From: Mrakia gelida
Lineage: Eukaryota > Basidiomycota > Tremellomycetes > Cystofilobasidiales > Mrakiaceae
Direction: 5' to 3'
DNA: 64,000 bases
NCBI GenBank assembly: GCA_024345305.1
Contig: BRON01000018.1
Span: 372,001-436,000 of the forward strand
Shown here: positions 33,386 through 44,580 of the stretch, one piece after another
Layout of the letters: the number at the start of each line of letters is the position of its first letter
How positions within the stretch are numbered: the first letter of the stretch is position 1
Program-made: the position numbers and the translations under genes
Notes under the pieces: generated by a model
The model's input: the letters and a program-made list of their open reading frames with translations, nothing else
Told to the model about the DNA's origin: nothing
Database searches by the model: none

Positions 33386-36300
33386 CTAGCTCCTCAACTC
33401 CTTCTCCTCCTCCCTCTTCACCTCCGCCAGCTTCACCGCCTCCCCCACATCTATCGGATCCACCATCGACGGAACTCTGCTCATCGCCGTCGATTCTCGA
33501 ACGGGAGTCAGACTCCCTTGGTTCGCTCCTCGTCCGACGGCGGATTGCCACTGAGAGAATTCCGAGGAGGCTGCTGGGGGAGGGTGGTGGTGATGGACTT
33601 TGGGAGGTACTGAAGAGGAGGAAGAGGGGGGTTCGTCGTCGTCGTCTATGGCGGATTCGCCGGTTGGTTGGGAGGAGGGAGGGAAGAAGGGTTGGGAGGG
33701 CTTGAGGCGGATGGAGGCTGAGTAAGAGGAGTCGCGTCGTCGGCGGAGGGAGGAGTCGTCTCGGAGGGATAGGATGCTGAAGAGGGAAGAAAGAGCGAGG
33801 TTAGCGAGACGTGAAGAAAAGCGAGAAGGTATTGAGAGAGAGGGAGCACGAACCTCGATCGTCGACGTCTGATCTCGTTCTGCTCCTCCATGATGTCCTG
33901 GTCCTCCTGAAGAAGCTCGGTCGGGAGCATGACCTGCGAGGAGGGAAGGTGGGAGAAGGGCGAATATGCGTCAACTCGTCGGCAGCGAAGAGAGAAGCGA
34001 CGAAGAGAGGGCACGAACAGCTCGATCGATGGCGACGGGAAGACCACGGTGTCTCCCTCTGATCATCACGGCGCAAACGACCAGCTTCGCTAGGGGTCGG
34101 AAGCCACCGCTCAGAGAGAAGTTGTCCTGTAAGGTGAAGGGACTCGAGGTCAGACACGCGAAGGGGAGGGACCGAAGGAGAGACGAGGACGCACGTAGGA
34201 AACTCCTAGACTGAGCCCGACAGTTCCGTAGGCGGAGACGAGCTCGAAGAGGATGGCGAAGATGTTGAAGTACGACTCGTTCGCAGGGTTGTTGATAGCT
34301 CCTCGTTCGATGATGCAGACGAGCCAGAGGGCGAGACCTACACGCAAGGAAGACGATCAGCGCCGAAGTTGACGAAGAGAAACGAGAAGGACGCGACTCA
34401 CCGAGCCACCAGATATCGAAGGCGAGTTGACGTCTGAGGAACGAAGGAAAGCGGTTCAGCGGATGGTGTGATAGATAGATAGGGGAAGAGGAAGGCTCAC
34501 CTAGCGTGGAAGGCGAGGTAACGCGTCCAGCCGACCATCTTCGACTCTCCGGCAGCTTTCATCGCCTCCTCCTCGTCCTCGTCTCCCTCCTCTTGATCGT
34601 CGAACAAACCCAGAGAGCGTTCCTCGTACACGTTGGTAGCTCGCACGGACATGGCGATCTGAAGAGACGAAGGGTCAGCGAGAGTCACGGCGAGGGGAAG
34701 AGAAGGGGAGACGTAGAAGGAGCTTACAGGGTAGACCGAGACGTACCTGCGTTGCGCGAGCGAAAGGGGGAGGTCAGCAAGGCTCTGCTCGAAGAGGTTG
34801 ATAGTCGTACTCACATCATGATAGTGTAGAGAACCTTGACGGCAGGAGCAAGAGCGGCGAGAGGTACGATGGCGAAACCAGCAGCTCGAACAGCGGCCGA
34901 CTGAAGGAATCCTGCCACAATCCTGTCCCCGACGGGAATGCTCTCGATAGCTCTGGGAAAAGGGAAGCAGAGAGTCAGTTCTGCTCAGGGAGAAGGATGA
35001 GATGGATCGACTCACGGTGTTCCGATGTCGAGGACGAGGAAAGAAACCCAATCGGTGACGCTGAGAGGAAGAAAGGGCAAGAGAGGTCAGTGTGAGTTCG
35101 AGGTCGAGTTCGGAGAGACGAGGTGAAATGAACGTACGACATGACGACGATGATCATAAGAAGGAACATGGTCTGATGGGATGGGAAAAGGTAGATGTAG
35201 CATCGTCGAGGGTGGTCGAGGAGGAAGCGACACGTCTCGTGGAGTCGCGAGGTGATGGGAGTGATCCGAGATATCGTCCAACTGTCGAGCAAAGAGAGGG
35301 AAGAATCAGCCACAGCTTCGAGAACAAGGCCGTACCATAGACTCACATGGTAAATCGAAGGCTGAGAGGTCGAAGAAGAGCGAGTCAGTGAGAGAAACGT
35401 TCGAGGAAGAGCGAGACACGAAGGGCAAAGGCGTACAAGATCGGCTGCGAAAGACAAGAAGAAGCGACTCAGCGCTCGAAGAAGGAACGAAGATCAGACG
35501 AGAAGACTCACGTATGCAGTGTTTCCAGCGAGAATCAAGAAGATGATGTACTGAAAGAAAGAGGAGCGACGATCAGTTCTCGTCCGAGTCGAAGGAGGAA
35601 GGTCGACGCGACTCACCAAAATCATGAGGTACGCCTCTTGGAAGGGGATCATCGAGGTGTCCACAAGGGACATTCCGGTGTTACTGAAAGCTGAGACGGA
35701 TTGAAAGATGGAAAACCTGGGCGAGAGAAAGAAAGCAAAGGTTCGAAGGTCAGTCGCGTCCAAAGCAGCGCGACGAGAACTCGACTCACCATCCGATGGG
35801 AACGACTCGAGGTTGACCCTCAAAGACGTCGTTGTATCGACCCTTCGCTCCGATGTAGGGCCAGAAGATGATCCATCCCGAGAGTTGAATGAAGATGAGG
35901 TACTGGCAAAGAGAAACGGAGAGGTCAGCTCGAGGGAGAGAGAACGACAAGATCGAACGAAAGCGACTCACCGAAGGAACGATCCACATCAAGACCTTCA
36001 ACGCTCGATACTCGACTCCACCCAGCTCCTCCAGCTGCTCCGAGCTGAGATCCTTGAACTGACTGTTCCTCCCAACGACGGCGTCGAAGCTGATGTAGGG
36101 CACGGGCTTCCCAGGTCCGATCGATCCAGTTCCACTCCTCGCCGATGCGAAGGTCGCCGTTCGAGGCATCGTGAGAGTCCGAGTGATCCGTTGCTCGACC
36201 TGAGGGAAGAAGTAGGCCATTCCGGAACGGATGATCTCGTGAGGCATAGGGAAACCTCCGAAACCTGAGTGTTTCGTTGAGCGAGCTTGAGTTCGGACGG

Positions 36301-38643
36301 TCGAGCTTCGAGGGAACATCGAGTTGGCGGGTCCTCGAACGGTTCCAGTCGCTTCGGATCGACGAGTGGCTCCGGTCATACCTGTGAGGAGCGCAAACAG
36401 ATCAATCAGCGTCGAGAGAAGGCAAGAAGATTCTGAGTGAACTCACTTCGATCGAAGTTGGGTCCTCCGTAGCCTCCAGCGTTGACTCTCCTTCCTAAGG
36501 TTCCTGCGTTTCCCATGTCGTCCCTCCCTCCCGTGTTGCCTCCAAACTCGATGGTTGCTGTACGAGGAAAGTGCTTGACCTGAGGGGAGTTCTCGGAGGT
36601 GTGCTGATGAGGTGGGTTGACCTGTTGAGGATCGAAGGCGATGGTTTTGGAACGAGGGAACGGATCTGCAAAAAGACGCGTCGAAAAGGTCAGCCGCGGT
36701 TCTTCGCTCTGCTGAAGAGTCGATGAACGAACCGTAGTCGCTGTTGTGAGGTTCCGAAGACCGACGGATAGAAGTAGGATCTTCGACGACACGTCCATCG
36801 CGACTGGGAGAGGACGAGGAAGAAAGAGGTCAGGTTCAGGTTCGCTCGTGAAACGCTCACGAACGCAGTCCACTCACCTCGTCGAGTCCTCTCTGCTACC
36901 TTTCCCACTCATGCTCTCCACCTCCACAGGACTATCCACCCTCTCTCCACCGTGCTTGTCCGAACGAGCCTCCGATCGTCTCCTCCGGTCCTCCTCGTCG
37001 TCCTCCTCGTCGCGCTCCTCCTGAGTTCCCGTCTCCTCCCTCTCCACCGCCAATCCTCCCATCTGACCCGACGGGTTGATCAACATGGGGATCTCTCCAT
37101 CCACTCTCCTGATCATGCTCGTCCTGAACCCTCCTCCCCCAGCAGCCTTCTTCTCTCGTCCCCTCTCCTTCTCCTTCTCGACCCTCTTCTCCTGCTTCTC
37201 TCGATTTTTCCGCTCCTTGTTCTCGATCTGCATCCGGACTCGGTGCTCCTCCTTCTCCTGCGAGACTGACGAGTCGGAAGAGGCGGAGGAAGAGGTGAAG
37301 GGAGAGGTGAAGACTCGTTTGAGCTTGTCGAGGAGGGAATCGGAGTTGTTCTTGGGGTCGTCGAACGCGGTTGCTGAGGACTGGAGGGTGCTTCCGCCTT
37401 GGTTGGTGAACCTGGGTCCGGAAAGGAAGGAGAACCGACGACGACGACCGTTCTGAGCTTCGAGGGAGTGGCGCCGACGTCGTTGCTCTGCGATGATGTG
37501 CTTGAACTTGGTTCGGAAGAAGTGTCTGGAGGGAAGCGACGGGGGGTTCGAGAGTTCAGTTCGGTTCGAGTCGAGACGTTCGAGAGCTCCATCTTCTCTT
37601 CAAAGACGCACCGTCGAACAGCGATCATCACTACACTGACGCTGACCTAGAAGGAGGTGAAAGAAAGAAAGAGAAAGATGAAAGTCAGCCTCATCCTGTT
37701 TGACCTGCGACGCGTTGAAATCCAAATCGAGCGACGGTTCGTTCGGACTCACAGGACTCCCGCAGAGCATGAGAAGGAAGAGAATCGTCTGCTGCCAGCC
37801 GGTCAAGGTACTGAGGTTGCTCGTCGCGAGTCCACAAACGCTAAGAAGGCGAGAAGTTGGGCGAGAGTCAGCCTTCGAAGCGCGAAAGAGGAACGAGGAG
37901 GAAGGAGGCAGAAGCTCGAACTCACGTCATGGCACTGACACAGTTGAAGAGACAGTCGATATAGGGGATGTGGATCTCTCCATTGGAAGCGTAGAAGACC
38001 CCGGAGGCGATCTGAGAAGAGTAGTAGGAAGAAAGATAAGCACGTGTCTCGGACGGGAACGAAAGGAGAGAGGAACGAAGGGGAGGAGGGAGGTGAGAGG
38101 AACGAGGCCTCACGATTGGGGTCTAGATGGTTATTGTGGTGAAGGTTGGGCAGGTGAGGGTAGAGAAAAGTCAGTCTCGATGGTTGTGAGCTCATCCGGT
38201 ACAGGTACAAGCGAGGACGAGGAGAGGAGGAGAGGAGGAGAGGAGGAGAGGAGGTCGAGCTCAACAACAGCACAGCCGAAACTGGCCTCCTCCCTCTCCT
38301 CTCAGGATCGATAGAGGGAACGCACAAAGGTGAAGAAGATGAGATGGATCCTGTGATGATATCAAGCCCAAAATGTGAGGTAGAAAGAAGGAAGAAGGGA
38401 TGGAAACGAGGGAAGGAAAGTGATCAGCTCCCAAACCTCCTGAACGAGCTCGACATTTTCTTGCTATCCCTCTCCTCCCCTCTCCTCGTACCTCAGCGCA
38501 ACGATACAGAAGACTCACCTATAGAAGTTCAGACCAGATTTTATAGCCTGCCACCAAGTCTTCTGCTCTCCATCTCCTACTAGATGCGAGGGAGGTTTCT
38601 CGTCTGGGTTGAGAGTCTTGCCCGCTGGTTGAAGCGGGGGCAT
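33386..38643 (-). CDS. TRK1: High-affinity potassium transporter TRK
   Basis: Plasma-membrane K+ uptake system of the Trk/Ktr/HKT superfamily. ATG 38643 gives MPPLQPAGKTLNPDEKPP, then GLNFYRIHLIFFTFV (first membrane helix of fungal Trk1). Later exons show EIHIPYIDCLFNCVSAMT (first pore loop), a very long charged cytoplasmic loop (about 37500-36000; Trk1 proteins have one), SVSAFSNTGMSLVDTSMIPF (second pore loop), AAVRAAGFAIVPLAALAP (third) and FELVSAYGTVGLSLGV (fourth), each with the selectivity-filter Gly or its equivalent. The C-terminal tail is helical and ends at TAG 33386-33388 (VKREEEKELRS). Twenty or so tiny exons. An alternative last-exon frame would stop at 33646 but would need another acceptor phase. 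Confidence 0.9.
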
Positions 38644-39632
38644 GACCCTTTCTGAGCTGATCTGCTGCTGCTGCTGGAAATCCCTTTGCTAGTGAGAGAG
38701 GCTGCGAAGGTAGGTTGGCGTAGAAAGAGGTGAGAAGGCGAGGTCGTGGTTGGTTGAAGAGTGCGAGTGAAGGTTGGGCGCTGAGCTCGAGCTCAAAGAG
38801 GGCGAGGAGGAGGGGAGGGGGGATCGAGAAAGCGGAGGGGCCTGGACCCTGAAATTAGATTCAGAAGATTTTCACTCAGCCCTGAGTGGTAGCTGAAGTC
38901 AGAAAGCTGAACAAAGAACTCTTCTTCATGCATGTATACGAGCTTATCGACACCGAGGAGACGGAGAAGGACGAGGGCTGATCTGAGCTTGGAGGCGTTT
39001 GGCCACCTCCTACGACTGAACGGATTCCCTGCCTTCTCATTCGACGGTCTCGCGAGCTGAGCTTATGTGCATCTAGATCTCAAGAGTGCGGCTCCAGAAA
39101 CGGAACGCCGAAAAGGTAAAGCTGAAAATCTTGAAACGTGACGGAGAGAGGACCCAAAGCGAAGGACGTCGGTTTCGAGCTCGAGCTCACCTCGCTTTCC
39201 CTTCTTCCATCCCACCTCCCAGCATCGTCCAGGAAGATTTCAACTCCTTCTTACCACTTCGTCCTTATCAGCAACCTCGAATCTAGTCCCTCCGCACGAG
39301 CTTCAGATCCTTCGAATGGCCTGAAGACGTCGTCAAGCAACGAGGAAGGCCGACCCCTCCCACCCTTCTCCGCTCCTCGAACCCTCGCTCGTTCTCCCAC
39401 CAACCGCCATCCACCCCGACCATCCGCGATGCCGCCATCCTCCACCCTCGCAGCATCGACGACTAGAGACTAATCTCTCCAGTTTGCTACTCAAGCCATC
39501 GAGATCGCTCGACGAAGATCAAAGGAACAGTCTCGCCTCCCTCCCGGTCCCATCCCTCTTCTACCTCCCCTCATCCTTCTCGCTAAGAACAACGGCCAGA
39601 GGAATCACGTTCTATCGACCAAGAAGAACGAG
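38644..39632. other. Divergent upstream region, TRK1 / TPR-SET gene
   Basis: About 1 kb holding the TRK1 promoter and the 5' part of the SET gene. An open stretch in frame with the SET protein runs from about 39491 (after a CTCTCCAG acceptor) to 39632 and reads QAIEIARRRSKEQSRLPP, so one or more upstream coding exons probably exist. Contains GAGCTCGAGCTC-type palindromes at 38786 and 39178. Confidence 0.45.
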
Positions 39633-42012
39633 ATGACTCAGAAGCAGACCTTCTGTGGAGACGAGAAGAAGTTCTCTCAGGCTGATGTCAAGGATCTCAG
39701 AAGGAGTGAGCTCGACTCCGCCGTCCTTTCTTCTCACCCTCCTTCTCCTCGCTGACTTGCTCGCTGGTTTCAGTCTCCCTTCGAGAGATGCAGGTACGGA
39801 AACATCATCGAGGCCACTACCTCCTCGTTCGAACGGGTACCCTCGTCTCCAAGATGGTCGCTCTCAACATCGCCGTGATCGACCCCAACGGAGATGCCAT
39901 TCTCCTCGGTCTCTACAACTATCCTCTCCTTCCTCTCTCCCTCAAATCACCTCCGATATCCGACATCGACGAGATCCTACCCCTCGGAACCATCCTCCTC
40001 ATCAAAGAGCCTTGGTGCAAGCTGGCTCTCCAAGGACCGTCAGCTCTCCTTCGCGTCGACTCGCCGACGGACGTCTTGATCGTCAAGGAGGGAGATCCGT
40101 TGCTGAGGGGAGTCAAGTGGACTGAGATCATGGGAGGAGGTCTTTGGAAGGTTCCTGTGGAGGCAAAGAGGACGTTGGATCAGTGGAAGACGAGGGGAAA
40201 CAAGGTGAGCATCTCTGGCCTCGCGTCGACCTCGACTCATCCACTTTCGAAACTTGGGCTGACCCTCTCATCTTCGTCTTGCAGCACCTCTCCACCCGTC
40301 TCTTCCTTTCTGCAGAGAAGTCGTACACCCTCGGAATCGAACAGCACCCTTCCCATCCCGACCTCCATCTCCTCTTCCTCAATCGAGCCGCCGTCAACCT
40401 CACCCTCGAGCGCTTCAACGCAGCTCTCGCCGACTCGACCAAAGCGCTCTCCCTCCTACTCAACAGCACCTCCCTGCCTCCCGACAAGCTCAGCACCCTC
40501 AACTCCAAGGCCTACCATCGTCGCACCTCGGCTCTCTACTCCCTTCGTCGATGGTCGGACGCGAAGGACGCCTTCGTCGAGTTCCTCGCCGCTCATCCGA
40601 ACTCAGTCGAGGCTTCAGTCGGACTCGCCAGGACGGAGGCTCGTCTTCGGGAGGCTGCTACAGGAGATTACAACATCCTCGAACTCTTCAACACGTCGGA
40701 GAAGACCCCAGCGAAGAGGATGGACGTCGCAGACTTCGTCGGACCCGTCGAGGTTGTTTCGTTGGAGGGACGAGGACGAGGAATCGTTACGACTCGGGAC
40801 GTCAAAGCAGGAGAGCTCCTTCTCGCGACTAAGGCGATTGCGATGGCTTCGCCAGAGGATCGGGAGCCCAACACCATCACGGTCGGACTCAATCTCCACA
40901 CCAACAAAGGAGAGAGTCCAGAGGCCGTCAACCTTCGTTCTTCTCTCCTCTACCACCTCACCTTCCAACCCGAGCTCCTTCCTCTTGTCACCGACCTCTA
41001 CCCAGGACCTTCCTTCCCCCCTCCCTCGTCCTCCTACTCGCTTCTTCCACCCTCTCCTCTTCAACCCGGATCGCCTACTCCTCCCCTCGACGTGTCCCTC
41101 CTCGAAGCAGCGGCAAGTTACAACACCTTCAACCCCGTCAGCCCTCGCACCATCCCCTTCGAAGGGGAAGCCAAAGTCGAGGATTCACAGCTCCCCATCG
41201 CCCTCTTCTGCGTCAACTCCCTCCTCAACCACGCCTGCTCCCACGTCGCCTACTGGTCATCCTTCGGCGACGTCCAATTCATTCGCGCAACGGTCGACAT
41301 CGCGAAGGGAAAGGAGGTCACCATCTCGTACGTCGGAGCCATGTCCTACCACGAACGCTCGAAACGAGTCCAGAAGTACCTCGTCGACTCGCCGTCCAAG
41401 GAGTGCGATTGCGAGCTCTGCGAAGCGGACAGGAAGGACGCGTCGACGAACTTGGATCGACGAAGGAAGATCCTGGAACGAGGACCTGGAGGAAGGGCGA
41501 GAGTAGACGACGACAGTCCTCTTCCGAAGATCCGAGAGGAGCTCAAACGCGTCGAGAAGGAGATCGAGGAGCTTCAAACGACCTACCATCCAGATCGAGG
41601 ACCTTTCCGACCGGATCTGTACCCTTTCTTCCAACTCCTCGGACACCTCCACTCCCTCCTCGCCTTCAAGACCAAATCCCTCCTCCCCCACCGAAACGTC
41701 ATCGAAGCTCAAACACGAGCTCTCGAATCCCTCGGAGTTGTTCTGGTCGACAGGTTCTCGGATCCACCCCTTCTCAACTCGCACGACGCGTCCCTCCCGG
41801 TCGCTTCGTCCGCTCGACTCAGCTTCGGAAACGCCGTGAGGTCGGCTCTCCAGATCGCTCAGGCGTATCTTGTGCTTCAGAAGGAGGAGGACGGGAAGAG
41901 TTGGGTGAGAGCGGCGATGTGGATGGAGAACGTCGCGATTGGAGGTGGAGCAGAGTTGTTCAGGCATCGATACAGGGAGATCTTGGGAGGGATGGAGATG
42001 TTGACTCGTTGA
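39633..42012 (+). CDS. TPR and SET-domain protein (SMYD-like layout)
   Basis: Likely protein lysine methyltransferase. An N-terminal region (HRGHYLLVRTGTLVSKM, IAVIDPNGDAILLGLYNY) precedes a TPR array after the 40204-40283 intron: AEKSYTLGIEQHPSHPDLHL, NRAAVNLTLERFNAALADS, HRRTSALYSLRRWSDAKDAF. The SET domain starts at about 40735 (GRGRGIVTTRDVKAGELLL) and continues LFCVNSLLNHACSHVAYW, then KGKEVTISYV, with post-SET cysteines CDCELC. The NHxC motif is present, but the Asn that normally follows (NHSCxPN) is His here (ACSHV). A C-terminal helical region runs to TGA 42010-42012. ATG 39633 is the first in-frame Met of the visible exon; upstream coding sequence is likely (see the preceding region). 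Confidence 0.82.
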
Positions 42013-42483
42013 TGGCCTTTGACATCGAAGGATGGATCACCGTTTTTGGATGACAATGGCTCAGTTCGTCAGGAGAGAGATTTTCGAACGAAAGACGAGC
42101 GAAGAGAGGAGGAGGAGAAAACGCGTCGACTTGCTGTGAGAGACGGACAGGGAGCGAGGAAGCACATCGTCGAACATCTCATCGAGACGGAGTTCTAGAT
42201 TTAGATGCGAGCGTAGGCTAGGGCGGCGTGTTGAAAGTGAGGGGCTAGTGGAAGAGAGGAAGGGAGGAGGTCAGCGTCGCGTCATTTCAACTGTCGTCGA
42301 AATGAAAGAGAGCCAGCGTACCCGGAGGCGACGCCTAGGGACAGGGCGAAGATGAGTGTAGGATAGTTGGTTGTCACTTTTCGCTCTGCAAGAAGGTGGA
42401 AGAAATCGGTCAGCGAAGTGGATGATGTTTCGCGAGCGAGCAGGAGATTCGACGCGACTCACTTCGAGCCACCGATGGGAAAT
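42013..42483. other. Convergent 3' region, SET gene / half-MYND paralogue 3
   Basis: 471 bp. Its right part is the spliced 3' UTR of paralogue 3 (intron 42386-42462 on the minus strand, then at least one more CTGAC-containing unit around 42270-42350). The left part is the 3' end of the SET transcript. No gene seen. Confidence 0.45.
42386..42462 (-). other. 3'-UTR intron of half-MYND paralogue 3
   Basis: On the minus strand GTGAGTCGCG..CTTGCAG, 77 nt, starting 21 nt after the TAG stop: the same distance, and the same first ten bases of the intron, as in paralogue 1. Confidence 0.62.
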
Positions 42484-43796
42484 CTACCAGAGAGGTTTGA
42501 AGCAGACCGGCTTGTGAGTTTTCCAGTGACGCTTTTGATGTGCTGATAGACGAAGGACAAAGGGTAAAGTGGGTGAAAGGGGCGGGAGAGAGACGAGAAG
42601 GTCGACGAACCTGGCGAGCAGTATCGAACAGATTGGCACTTCGAACGAGCGAGAAAGCGAGCTCGAATCAGCACCGAGTTCGAAGAGCCTAGATAAGAAG
42701 AGGGTAACAGGACTCACTCGACTGCACATCAACATCTTCTCTCGGTCCTGTAGTCTCTTCAATCCCGACGGAACAGCTCCCCTCTTCGACAACCTCGTCC
42801 ACGAGAGCTTCACAACTCCACCACGGCCTGTCCGTCCCAAGCAATTCCTCCTTCATATCCGAAGTGATAGCGAAGCCGATGTCGTCGTTGATGACGTGGT
42901 TGGCGTAGCGGAGGAAGTCGTCGAGGTACGTAAGTAAGGGTTCGTCCACCGTCTCCCAGCGCTGGACGATGTTGGATTCGGACGAGATGAAGGGAAGAAG
43001 AGCTTGCAGGCGGAGGATCGTTGCTGGGTCCGGAAGGGGAACACGGAACCCGACAGGGAGCCAGATGGAAAGCGTTGATTCGAGAGTTTGCCAAAGACGA
43101 AAGAGCCATTCGAAGGTCTCGCGATCCTCCTGGAAGCCCTCCTCCGCGTCGGCGTTGGGGTCGGACTAAACGAGCAAGCAAGACAAGGAGATCAGCTCAG
43201 GTAGCGTACGTAAGAGAAGAAGATCACGGCTCACGATCAGGCACTTCGTATCTACGAGAGAAAGCCTCTCGACCGTTGTCGTCCAGAGGGCCGCGAGGCC
43301 GTCTTCTCGCGCTCGCACAAAGTGCCCATAGTTCACTGCATACCTGACGGCGTGAGCGACCCATATGGTGTAGTCGAATAGTCCTATGACGCAGCCAGGT
43401 AGGACTACGAAGCTTCGGTGGAGGTAAGAGTGGACGAATTGAGGGAAGTTGGACGCGACGAACTCGGTCTGTTGACAGGAACAAAGGAAAGGAGATCGAG
43501 AGCAAGGTCAGCGGCTCGCCAAACTGCTGTATGTCTTGTCCTTCCCTTACGCTCACCCAAAACGCTTTCGTCTGAAGGTCGAAGCTGTGTGTCGGCATAC
43601 GCTGCATCTGGGGTGACGAAAGGAAAGTAGCGGTCAGTTGGAGAACGAAGGAGCCGAGGGAACAGAGAACTGATGATGGCGGACCCACGAAGGAGAGCAA
43701 TGCTGTATCCTCCTCGTCCGTGAAAGGTCCGAGGCTATACCCATCAGGTTCCGACGATATTCCAAGAGTTTGAGCAAAGTCTGCTGGAGTGGTCAT
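42484..43796 (-). CDS. Half-MYND zinc-finger protein, paralogue 3 (frame conflict before the finger)
   Basis: N-terminus MTTPADFAQTLGISSEPDGY aligns residue by residue with paralogue 1. The middle has FEWLFRLWQTLESTLSIWLP, TILRLQALLPFISSESN and RPWWSCEALVDEVVEEG; the finger is CQSVRYCS then HQKRHWKTHKPVCFKPLW, stop TAG 42484-42486. The exon before the finger has two competing frames: one carries WWSCEALVDE, the other carries LQDREKMLMCSR, which supplies the first Cys of C-x2-C as in paralogue 1 (KMLACSR). They differ by one base over about 40 nt (42730-42800). Alternatively a different acceptor (ATCTAG, about 42690) keeps the first frame open but loses that Cys. Divergent from the TauD-like gene. 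Confidence 0.6.
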
Positions 43797-44580
43797 CGAG
43801 GAGGAAGGTGGGAGGTCGACGAGGGAAGGAGGAGGAGTTGATGAGGAAGGAGGATGGCTGAACGGCTCGCACTGGCTCTGAGAGATCCTTCTTGAGCGAT
43901 TCGATTTGGTGGCAGAGGAGAGAGGAAAGGGAGAGAGCCTGGGAGTTTCGAAGTATCCGGTTTGCTGAGCTGTTGGTCGTTGAAAGGAAGGAAGTGAGAT
44001 GGTTGAGCTTCCTCTTTTCGTTCGAGCTCACGACCTCGTCCTTCTCTTCCACCCCCCACCATCTCTTCTCTAGGGTTCTCGCTGATCAGCGAGCTCGTGC
44101 TCCGGAACGAGTGCCCTCCACTCAATATTACTAGAAACCGCCAAGCTCGTTGGAACTACGCCTTCCTTCTTCAACTCAACCTCCTTCGTCTGCTTCGTTT
44201 CTCCGCCCTCCCCTCCCCTCCTCCTTCCCTCCCTCGAGCGGCCTTCTACCTGCTTCTTTCCTTCCGAGCACCAAATGTCGGTCGTTCGCCATCCTCTATC
44301 GGACCTTCGCTGAGGATCTGCAATGATCTTTATCTCCGTCGTGCTCTCTCACCACCTCAACGGACTCGACCGTCGAATCCAGCTCGCCATCCTCCTCTTT
44401 TTCTGACTCTTTCCCTCTCCTTTCCAAGGACGGAAGACGTGCCCATCTCTTCTTCCCCAGATTTCTAAGCTCTCCCTAACCCTTCGTCTGCCGAAGCTCG
44501 TTGCGAGGACGCTTCCTCGACAAAGCAGCAAACCTCAAACACCCATCAACAACCTCCCTCGCTTCGACTCCTCGACTTCC
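43797..44580. other. Divergent upstream region, half-MYND paralogue 3 / TauD-like gene
   Basis: 784 bp with promoters for both genes. Short frames only. C/T-rich for 350 bp before 44581. Contains a near-palindrome at 44082-44097 (TCTCGCTGATCAGCGA). Confidence 0.45.

Noticed and set aside
39788..41506. 572-codon plus-strand frame
   Set aside because: After the first 138 residues it is the out-of-frame, Ser/Thr/Pro/Arg-rich shadow of the TPR-SET gene; splicing at 40204 moves to the SET frame.
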